This document shows positions 35,217 to 41,048 of a stretch of 64,000 nt of DNA, one piece after another (the first letter of the stretch is position 1; each line of letters begins with the position of its first letter). The notes under the pieces were generated by a model. It had not been told where the DNA came from, ran no database searches, and saw only the letters and a program-made list of their open reading frames with translations. Position numbers and translations under genes: made by a program. Source of the DNA: Pseudomonas gingeri (lineage in GTDB: Bacteria; Pseudomonadota; Gammaproteobacteria; Pseudomonadales; Pseudomonadaceae); contig NZ_JACAPR010000015.1 in the NCBI RefSeq assembly GCF_013385635.1, forward strand, positions 62,001 through 126,000, written 5' to 3'.

Positions 35217-36368
35217 CTACTGATCCGTTTGATCTTTGGCTTGCAGTCCGGGGATCTGATAGCGGGTACTGCGTCCTCCACCCTGCAGGCGAACAACGCA
35301 GCCTTTTTCTAGCAAGTCCGCCAGGTGCCGTGTCGCCGTGGCCTTGCTGACTTTGGCGACCGCCTGATACTGCGCGGCGCTGATACCGCCCACGAAGCCC
35401 TTTTCGCCACCATCGAGCAGTCGGTTCAGCACCTTGAGTTGTTCGGGCGAAAGCTGAAGCTGGCGGTGTTGCTGCCAATATCTGGCCTTGATCAGAACCC
35501 GATCAATCCTGTCCTGCGCCTGCTCCAGGCTGCGCAGCAGTGTTTGCAGGAACCATTGCAGCCAGGGCGTTATATCCAGCGAGCCTTTCTGGCTGTTCTC
35601 GAGTATCTGGTAGTAACCTTTCCTGTCTTCGAGGATGCTGGCGGACATTGCATAAAAACGGATGGCCTGCTGCTCGCTCTGGGCCAAGGCAAGGTCGGTG
35701 AGGGTACGGGTCAAGCGTCCGTTGCCATCATCGAAAGGGTGCAGGGTCACGAACCAGAAGTGAGCGATCCCGGCCCGTAGCAGCGGGGGAAGTGTTGCGT
35801 CCGTCCGGCTGGTATTGAACCAATGGATAAAAGCCTTCAGTTCCTGGTCGAGCACGTGACGGGGCGGGGCTTCGAAATGCACCACCGGTCGATCGAGACG
35901 CCCGGAGACAACCTGCATCGGCTCCTCGCCGCGCATCTCGCCCACGCGTATCCGGTGAGCCAACGGGCTTCCGTTACCGGGGAACAATAGCGTATGCCAA
36001 TGCAGCAAGCGTTCAAGGCTCAGGGGCGTTTCGTGACCTTGCGTGGCATCGAGAAGGAGTTCCGCCAGGCCTTCGCTGCGCGGACTGGCCTGCTGGTCAG
36101 CCTGCAATCCCAGGCGTCTTGCGAGTGAGGACCGAACCGAGCCGACATTCAACTGTTCGCCCTCGATGGCCGAGGACGTGATGATGTTCTGCAGCAGGGC
36201 ATCCAGCTCGTTCTGTGCGCTGCTATCCGAGCCGATGGCATGGGCCATTCCGAGCAAGCGTCCCTGCGCCTGACCACACGCCAGCAGCCAGGGCGCGAGT
36301 GTTTCGGCCTGCCAGGTGAAACGGGGCCAGTCGGGTTGCTGCCAGATCCAGTAAGGAAGTTCGGTCAT
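35217..36368 (-). CDS. Fic-domain protein with DUF4172 and winged helix
   Basis: A 383-residue protein. The N-terminus (YWIWQQPDWPRFTW) is DUF4172-like. An inhibitory helix motif TSSAIEGE is at residues 64-71, so this is an autoinhibited Fic. The catalytic core HPFDDGNGRLTR (His210-Arg221) is intact, indicating AMP transfer or a related modification. Residues about 310-375 form a winged helix (VAKVSKATATRHLADLLEKGC, then RSTRYQIPG). Its promoter region carries four TGAGCCGA-type half-sites. Confidence 0.87.
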   Translation of the reverse strand: MTELPYWIWQQPDWPRFTWQAETLAPWLLACGQAQGRLLGMAHAIGSDSSAQNELDALLQNIITSSAIEGEQLNVGSVRSSLARRLGLQADQQASPRSEGLAELLLDATQGHETPLSLERLLHWHTLLFPGNGSPLAHRIRVGEMRGEEPMQVVSGRLDRPVVHFEAPPRHVLDQELKAFIHWFNTSRTDATLPPLLRAGIAHFWFVTLHPFDDGNGRLTRTLTDLALAQSEQQAIRFYAMSASILEDRKGYYQILENSQKGSLDITPWLQWFLQTLLRSLEQAQDRIDRVLIKARYWQQHRQLQLSPEQLKVLNRLLDGGEKGFVGGISAAQYQAVAKVSKATATRHLADLLEKGCVVRLQGGGRSTRYQIPGLQAKDQTDQ

Positions 36369-36388
36369 CAGCGTCTCGGCTTGAGCGT

Positions 36389-36451
36389 GAGCCGAATAGA
36401 AACGCTATTCGGCTCATTTGATGAGCCGATTGTGCGAGTTATTCGGCTCAG
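36389..36451. promoter_or_regulatory. Two inverted repeats upstream of fic
   Basis: TGAGCCGAATAG (36389-36400) and CTATTCGGCTCA (36406-36417) are perfect 12-bp arms around a 5-bp centre. A second, less perfect pair follows, TGAGCCGA (36423-36430) and TATTCGGCTCA (36441-36451). They lie 21 to 83 bp before the Fic start, where an autoregulatory protein would bind. Confidence 0.8.
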
Positions 36452-36604
36452 CGTCCAGTCGAGAGGCAAAGTGCTGGTGATGGGATGCCGCTTTCTCAGT
36501 GGTTATTTTTCTGTCATCAGATTAGGAAAGAAGAGCACCTTTTAGCGGGTGGTTCCCACGTCTATCGCGTTGATTCGGTTTCGGTCGACGACTAGTGTTG
36601 AGGC

Positions 36605-36848
36605 GTCGCTGCCAATTCAGCGACCGGGCTTGGACACCCGTGTTTTTGGAAACAAGCGCACAATGCCGCGTAAGCGGTATTCTTGTGTCTGCTTTATGGC
36701 GGACTGTGCGCGGGACACTTGTAATGGGTGTGCCGGGTTTACTTGTTTCCCCGGTTGTCCAACCTGCGCACGGTTCGCCACCCTTTCGCTTGGACACGAA
36801 AGATGGCGGGCTTCCTCAAGGTGTCTCTGAAACAAGGGTTTACCGACG
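36605..36848 (+). ncRNA. Folded leader-like element upstream of a DUF6124-like gene
   Basis: Stems that can be read directly: GTCGCTG/CAGCGAC (36605-36611/36618-36624); TTGGACA/TGTCCAA (36630-36636/36756-36762); GGAAACAAG/CTTGTTTCC (36648-36656/36742-36750); CGCACA/TGTGCG (36657-36662/36705-36710); a GTAA-tetraloop hairpin (36664-36679); and GTCTGC/GCGGAC (36687-36692/36699-36704). The downstream copies TTGGACA (36790-36796) and GAAACAAG (36829-36836) can instead pair with the same central strand. Transcription is inferred; a weak promoter (TTGATT at 36570, TAGTGT at 36593) precedes it. Confidence 0.6.
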
Positions 36849-37250
36849 ATGAAAAAAATCACGCCCGATCCACCGCCTTGCCGCACTTCAAGTCTTTCTG
36901 AAAAGAGCGCTTTTCTGCGCAGCATCCTGCACAGTGCTTTAGATCAGATAAATTCAGATCCGCCGCCTCTCTCGCTCGATACCCTCGAAACAACCGCTTT
37001 CAAGCCCGCCTCCCCCGACTCCGACCACAAGTCACCGTTGTTTGTCGTGCAACCCGGCATCACCGCTAGGGTGGCGTTGACCCATGTGTCGGATCTGCTC
37101 AGGGTCGCCGAGTTGAACGCCGATGAAATCGGCCCGCGCCTCGGTAGTGTCGAGCGCGATCTGTTCATCGGCGTGATGCATTCGCTTGAGCTTTCGCGGG
37201 CTGTGGTGGACTCGCTGCTGGCAGCGGGCGAGCCGCAACCGAGGAACTGA
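36849..37250 (+). CDS. DUF6124-like small protein
   Basis: A 133-residue hypothetical protein of unknown role, of a type common in Pseudomonas. The N-terminus is MKKITPDPPPCRT and is proline-rich. The C-terminal half (ARVALTHVSDLLRVAELNA, then SLELSRAVVDSLLAAGEP) is helical and resembles small cytoplasmic regulators. AAGGG at 36834-36838 is the probable ribosome binding site, and it is the base-pairing partner in one of the leader folds. A long hairpin follows the stop codon. Confidence 0.75.
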   Translation: MKKITPDPPPCRTSSLSEKSAFLRSILHSALDQINSDPPPLSLDTLETTAFKPASPDSDHKSPLFVVQPGITARVALTHVSDLLRVAELNADEIGPRLGSVERDLFIGVMHSLELSRAVVDSLLAAGEPQPRN

Positions 37251-37259
37251 GTTTGCAGC

Positions 37260-37291
37260 CTCGGCAACCGCGCTGCGCGGCGGTTGCCGAG
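37260..37291 (+). terminator. Long hairpin after the DUF6124-like gene
   Basis: CTCGGCAACCGC (37260-37271) and GCGGTTGCCGAG (37280-37291) are perfect 12-bp arms. The following sequence is AT-rich (ATATATTGTT) but is not a clean T-run. Confidence 0.65.
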
Positions 37292-37419
37292 ATATATTGT
37301 TAGCTCTCCACTCATTTGTGAAGACTACCAATGGTACGGATCAGAAGGCGATGAAAGTGGCGCAGCAGCGGCTTACGAACCTCAAAGTTGAGCTCCGCAA
37401 GCAGGGAGTCAGATGCTAG
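37292..37419 (+). pseudogene. Possible remnant of a HigB/Gp49-like toxin
   Basis: The last about 41 codons of an open frame read ILLALHSFVKTTNGTDQKAM and KVAQQRLTNLKVELRKQG, which resembles the C-terminal helix of Gp49/RelE-like toxins (LLHAFxKKTxKTPxxEIxxAxxR). No start codon or N-terminal half lies in this frame, since the hairpin precedes it. It ends against the antitoxin gene on the opposite strand. This is a weak family resemblance, not a verified homology. Confidence 0.35.
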
Positions 37420-37732
37420 AACGTTGAGAAATGACGATTTGTGCCTCATCACCTGCGATTGTGCCGGGCAAGATGAAATTGACGCGAAAGCCCAGCTTAT
37501 CGAGCATGTCCATCATGGCATCGATGGTGAATTTCTCTATTTTACCGGTAGCCAGCTCGGAAACCCGGGATTGAGCAATATTAAGCTTCTCAGCGGCCCC
37601 GATTTGTTTGAGGCCCATTTTTTTGATGCAGTCCGTGATGAAGATGGATAGATCCATTTTCACAGCCATCTTGCTTGCCGTTTCGGCATCATGAGTCGCG
37701 TGAAACGGGCTCTCAAAGAACTGAAGTGCCAT
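37409..37732 (-). CDS. Orphan HTH antitoxin-like protein
   Basis: A 107-residue XRE-type DNA-binding protein. The HTH covers about residues 35-80 (MGLKQIGAAEKLNIAQSRVS, then GKIEKFTIDAMMDMLDKLG), a form found in antitoxins paired with Gp49-like toxins. No intact toxin lies on the same strand; a possible remnant of one is on the other strand at its 3' end. It follows the truncated membrane gene by 53 bp in the same direction. Confidence 0.75.
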   Translation of the reverse strand: MALQFFESPFHATHDAETASKMAVKMDLSIFITDCIKKMGLKQIGAAEKLNIAQSRVSELATGKIEKFTIDAMMDMLDKLGFRVNFILPGTIAGDEAQIVISQRSSI

Positions 37733-37785
37733 TTTTTCCTTGCCCTCCCGAGTGGAAGATTTATCTAAAATTTACGATATTTAAA

Positions 37786-38067
37786 TTAACCATTGATCGA
37801 GCCCGGTGCAATGGCTATTTGCGGACTGCGTGAACCAACCTTGATCATCTCAGCTATCGCATTCATATAGACTTCACGGCGCATCGCGTTCATTCGATCA
37901 GTATTTTTTTCTTTTTCATCGTGGCGCAGTTGTATTTTTAATCTTTTGTTGTTGCCTGAATTCACGATCAGCGCGGCAGTGAGGGTGAGAAGTGCACCAA
38001 AAGCGGTTCCGATTATTCCCCACATTGGCGCTGGTATTGCGTCAATGAAAGCTTTGATTTCAGCCAT
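37786..38067 (-). CDS. Small membrane-anchored protein, possibly truncated
   Basis: A 93-residue protein with one transmembrane helix (about residues 15-36, MWGIIGTAFGALLTLTAALI) followed by a charged coiled-coil stretch (LKIQLRHDEKEKNTDRMNAM RREVY). This is the N-terminal layout of longer accessory proteins of mobile or defence regions; the tail after AEMIKV looks out of place, so the gene may be cut short. Low GC, like its neighbour. It starts 22 nt after the stop of the HEPN-like gene, so the two form an operon. Confidence 0.55.
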   Translation of the reverse strand: MAEIKAFIDAIPAPMWGIIGTAFGALLTLTAALIVNSGNNKRLKIQLRHDEKEKNTDRMNAMRREVYMNAIAEMIKVGSRSPQIAIAPGSING

Positions 38068-38089
38068 TTCTAACCCCTAAGGCAATTAC

Positions 38090-39442
38090 TTAAAACAGCT
38101 CAAGCTGTTGATCTTCCAAATACTTTGATTCAGCAGGGGGCAACAGGCCGCTATCCTTTATGAGGTGGCTGTCATATCCAACGCTTAACCCTATAAGATG
38201 ATAGAACAGGTCAAGGCAGTTGTTTATATCTTCAATAAATAGACTCAGCGTCGCCGCGTCAGACTCCATGTTGGCAGCGTGAGCAAGAGAATGTCTTAAG
38301 TTGTTCCAGCTCTTCACATGGGCTTCTAAGACTTGTCCTTCGTCTGCCAGAGCCCGAAGGATATTAGGGGCCGTAATTGTCTTCATCCCTCCCAAGGTGT
38401 TTTTCAATCGGGAGTTTGTACTCCCCGGAAGCTTCAAAGGCTTGATGAGTTTTTTACTAAGATTGATTTCGCCCAGTAAAGTATCCGAAGGTGTTCTGCC
38501 TTCTCTGAAGTAATTGTTTATCAGTCCTTCAATGTTCACGGTGAGAACCAGTGCAGCGACATCAGTGACTTTGTTGGATATGTAGTAAAGTCGTCTCCAG
38601 TAATAAACTATATGATCATGTTCTGTTTTACGATTTTTCGTGTAGTAATTTAAGAATGTTATTAGTTTTGCGGTTTTATAGGGAAAAACATCGACGAGAG
38701 GTCTAACCATTCCCTGTTCGATAACATCGGATCTACCATTTATGAATGACGAGATCATTCCGTCTCTATAAACCCGATAATACGATGGCCACGCTTCTCT
38801 GCCGATAGCTATGCTTAAAGCTTCGGAGATTTTGATAATGAAGTCATGATCTATTTGCACTGAGGTGCTTACGATATCTAACGTCAGGTGCTTTGCTTTC
38901 TGAGAGAGTGTTATTTCCGCACCCTCAATTCTGAACTCTAAACCCGTCACTGAGGAAGAACCGTCTGATTGGTCTTCAAACTTATTGAATGGAAGTCGAT
39001 AGCGTCCTGCTATAACAATGTTCGCTATACTCACACCATTAAGGTCGGTACGGCGATGCACGCGCTCCGTCCGTATTTCAGGAATGTGGAACTCAACAAT
39101 TGTTCCGTGAGGCGTCAGTTGTAATCCGTCATTTATATAGTTTCGCGGGGCGTGCCAAAGATTGCCGTGAAAGTCTTTCGCTTTTAAAGAAAAATATTCC
39201 GATTCGGCAACAACGCCGGTGCCTTGGTGAAAGGCGATACGCATCATCTGACTCATTGAACTCCTTTTTGTTGAGTCATACATCTTTAGCGAAAGCTTGC
39301 CATCAGGCTCTATCGTGATGCTGCCTGGGCCGTTGAAGGATATCGGTGAATTATCATTATTCTCAGTTAATTCGATTTCAAAGCATTCTATTATTAGAGT
39401 TCTGCTAACCAAGCCTTCAATGTCAGCATTGTTGAACTGCAT
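38090..39442 (-). CDS. HEPN-like protein of unknown family, AT-rich
   Basis: A 450-residue protein not clearly recognised. The first half is beta-rich (LIIECFEIELTENNDN, IEPDGKLSLKMYDS, LWHAPRNYINDG). The second half is helical and ends in WNNLRHSLAHAANMES, with Arg383 and His388 forming an R-x4-H motif, the catalytic signature of HEPN RNases. That layout resembles ApeA-type phage-defence proteins, but I cannot confirm it. Base composition is clearly AT-rich compared with all neighbours, indicating recent transfer. AAGG precedes the ATG by 8 nt. Confidence 0.6.
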   Translation of the reverse strand: MQFNNADIEGLVSRTLIIECFEIELTENNDNSPISFNGPGSITIEPDGKLSLKMYDSTKRSSMSQMMRIAFHQGTGVVAESEYFSLKAKDFHGNLWHAPRNYINDGLQLTPHGTIVEFHIPEIRTERVHRRTDLNGVSIANIVIAGRYRLPFNKFEDQSDGSSSVTGLEFRIEGAEITLSQKAKHLTLDIVSTSVQIDHDFIIKISEALSIAIGREAWPSYYRVYRDGMISSFINGRSDVIEQGMVRPLVDVFPYKTAKLITFLNYYTKNRKTEHDHIVYYWRRLYYISNKVTDVAALVLTVNIEGLINNYFREGRTPSDTLLGEINLSKKLIKPLKLPGSTNSRLKNTLGGMKTITAPNILRALADEGQVLEAHVKSWNNLRHSLAHAANMESDAATLSLFIEDINNCLDLFYHLIGLSVGYDSHLIKDSGLLPPAESKYLEDQQLELF

Positions 39443-39563
39443 GCAATCGCCCTTAACTTTTAATGGTCATGGCATCCGGTGCCACCTCAGAGAGTTATAT
39501 GCTTTAGCTCCGTAGAAAGCAAAGTGGCTTCAGCGGCCATTTTCTGGAAACCAGCCGTGTCAG

Positions 39564-39616
39564 CCGGGCTTGGATTCGGCCCGGGAAAATAGGGGACGGA
39601 CCTCGATTTTCTATTT
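39564..39616. repeat. Two small hairpins between HEPN-like and PIN genes
   Basis: CCGGGC/GCCCGG (39564-39569/39579-39584) and AAATAG/CTATTT (39587-39592/39611-39616) flank GGGGACGGACC. The second resembles the ends of short dispersed elements but there is no transposase. The rest of the 245-bp gap shows nothing else. Confidence 0.35.
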
Positions 39617-39687
39617 GTACCCGCGATCCAGAATCCTGCGCGTCTTATAGCCGTTCATCACTTCCCTCGCCCCTTGCTGCTGACTTT

Positions 39688-40263
39688 TCAGAGGAGAATG
39701 ATGTATCCGCGCAAGGCGTTTGCCGTTTGCGGCAGCCCCTGCTTGAAGATGCACTCAATGAACTCTTCGGGGGTGTACGGGGATCGGGTCAGCGCCCGCC
39801 GCATCTCTGTCGCTGCGGCCAGCACTGCCGCCTGATCAAGGTCCCAGAGGTCCATGATGAATTCGTCTGGATGCTGAGCTTCAACATCGAATGTGGCGAG
39901 CGCCGCTGGGGGGAAGTCCTTCAGGTTGAAGGTTACGATCACCTCGGCGTTGCTGCGGATCGCAGCGGCGAGTACGTGGGCATCGTCAGGGTCGGGTAGC
40001 ACCAGTCCAGCACACAGCTTTTCATGGCCGGTGATGATTGAGTCAGGCACAGCCGCAACCATGAGGCGAGAAACGTGATCGAGCTGTTCACGTGTCAGAT
40101 CCTGGCGGTTCTCCAGCAGGTTTCGCTTCCACTCTTCATCTATCTGCGCCGTCCACTTCGCCCTGTAGAGCCCCTTCCCAGCCAGCCGTATCAGCAGGTC
40201 GCGAAGGGGGGCAGGGTAGAGGACACACGCATCATAGACTGCGGTGAAAGGCGAATACCGCAT
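39688..40263 (-). CDS. PIN-domain toxin
   Basis: A 191-residue PIN-fold endoribonuclease candidate. Acidic residues typical of the site are present: Asp11 (VYDACVLYP), Glu43-44 region (DEEWKRN), and DPDDAHVLAAA followed by IVTFNLKDFP. It overlaps the upstream antitoxin by 1 nt (TGATG), so translation is coupled. The target RNA is unknown. Confidence 0.8.
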   Translation of the reverse strand: MRYSPFTAVYDACVLYPAPLRDLLIRLAGKGLYRAKWTAQIDEEWKRNLLENRQDLTREQLDHVSRLMVAAVPDSIITGHEKLCAGLVLPDPDDAHVLAAAIRSNAEVIVTFNLKDFPPAALATFDVEAQHPDEFIMDLWDLDQAAVLAAATEMRRALTRSPYTPEEFIECIFKQGLPQTANALRGYIILL

Positions 40264-40721
40264 CAGTAGCCCATCCCGAGTTCTTCGGAAAGATTGGCCA
40301 GTTCGTCCATGGCTTTGTGGCTGGCTGTATCGCGCTGCTGTTTGTATTCCATCAGATCGGAGAAAAGCACCCGGCGATGGCGGCCGGTTTTGTGATGAGG
40401 CAAAGCACCATCCTCCAGCAGTTTCACCAGGTGAGGTCGAGATACGTTCAGCAGGTCGGCCGCTTCCTGGGTGGTCAACTCCGCGTGCACAGGAACCACC
40501 CGAACCGAGTTGCCCAGAGCTAATTCACCCAGTATGTCCACCAGCAGGCGTAGCGCGCTGGTGGGCAACTCTACGGGATGAGCGCGGTTCTCGGCATCGT
40601 AGATTTCGATCCGCTGGGTATCTGTCTTGGTCGACAGGAAGGCTGCGAGATCGCGTTGCCCTTGTACCGCGGCGGCAACCTCGCGAGCCTCTGGGAAGCC
40701 GGCGGGTTCGGACATGTTCAT
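40263..40721 (-). CDS. Excisionase-type HTH antitoxin
   Basis: A 152-residue protein with a MerR/excisionase helix-turn-helix (ELTTQEAADLLNVSRPHLVK, then GALPHHKTGRHRRVLFSDLMEY), the usual partner of this PIN toxin class. The start at ATG 40721 has GGAG at good spacing; an upstream in-frame ATG at 40742 lacks one. AT-rich direct repeats lie about 50-90 bp upstream, likely its own operator. Confidence 0.8.
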   Translation of the reverse strand: MNMSEPAGFPEAREVAAAVQGQRDLAAFLSTKTDTQRIEIYDAENRAHPVELPTSALRLLVDILGELALGNSVRVVPVHAELTTQEAADLLNVSRPHLVKLLEDGALPHHKTGRHRRVLFSDLMEYKQQRDTASHKAMDELANLSEELGMGY

Positions 40722-40769
40722 GGGTTCACTCCGTTCGTGCATTGCTTGGGTTTACAACCCTATATTAAT

Positions 40770-40807
40770 CGAAATAAACGAAAGGGCAATATACGAAACA
40801 AACGAAA
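40770..40807. promoter_or_regulatory. Direct repeats upstream of the PIN antitoxin
   Basis: CGAAATAAACGAAA (40770-40783) and CGAAACAAACGAAA (40794-40807) are 14-mers with one difference, 24 bp apart. This places them two helical turns and a little apart, upstream of the antitoxin start. They are probable binding sites for it. Confidence 0.55.
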
Positions 40808-40927
40808 CGACGAGCGATGCTGGCTTTTGGCTCGCGCGGGTTCCTGGGATGCCCCAGCTCGGTCCAGGGAGGCTGGGCGATTTCTGGCAGTTTTTAGGGC
40901 CGGAGAAATCGCCTGACCAGAAACGCA

Positions 40928-40951
40928 AAAGCCGCGCAATGCGCGGCTTTC
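40928..40951 (-). terminator. tRNA-Ile terminator
   Basis: On the minus strand AAGCCGCGCATTGCGCGGCTTTT forms a near-perfect stem and T-rich tail just after the tRNA CCA end. Confidence 0.85.
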
Positions 40952-40956
40952 AAAGG

Positions 40957-41033
40957 TGGTGGGCCCACACGGACTTGAACCGTGGACCAAAGGATTATGA
41001 GTCCTCTGCTCTAACCAACTGAGCTATAGGCCC
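40957..41033 (-). tRNA. tRNA-Ile(CAU), lysidine-type
   Basis: A 77-nt cloverleaf with encoded CCA. The acceptor arms GGGCCTA and TGGGCCC pair, with one G-U. D-loop AGCTCAGTTGGTTAGAGC and T-loop GGTTCAAGTCC are typical. The anticodon loop CTCATAA gives CAU. The body (GACTCATAATC) matches the tRNA-Ile2 type, whose C34 becomes lysidine, rather than tRNA-Met. The accessory patch lies on its 3' side, the common integration point. Confidence 0.93.
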
Positions 41034-41048
41034 TCAGTAGGCCGCGAA

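Larger units (their letters stand above)
36369..36848. other. 480-bp region between fic and the DUF6124-like gene
   Basis: It holds the fic inverted repeats (36389-36451), a spacer of about 120 bp in which I see no gene, and the folded element from 36605. Short frames crossing the folded element on both strands lack coding character and are explained by its stems. Confidence 0.6.

Noticed and set aside
36522..36830. Short frames on both strands within the folded leader element
   Set aside because: Their residues follow from the stems and repeats (Cys/Arg-rich); the frames lack ribosome binding sites.
39564..39616. Insertion sequence between the HEPN-like and PIN genes
   Set aside because: Only short hairpins and a GGGGACGGACC stretch are seen; no transposase frame or clear terminal repeats.
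35217..40956. Prophage or integrative element
   Set aside because: No integrase, structural phage gene, or repeated tRNA end found in the block.
40957..41033. tRNA-Met for the CAU anticodon
   Set aside because: The body and the anticodon arm resemble the lysidine-modified tRNA-Ile2 rather than elongator or initiator tRNA-Met.
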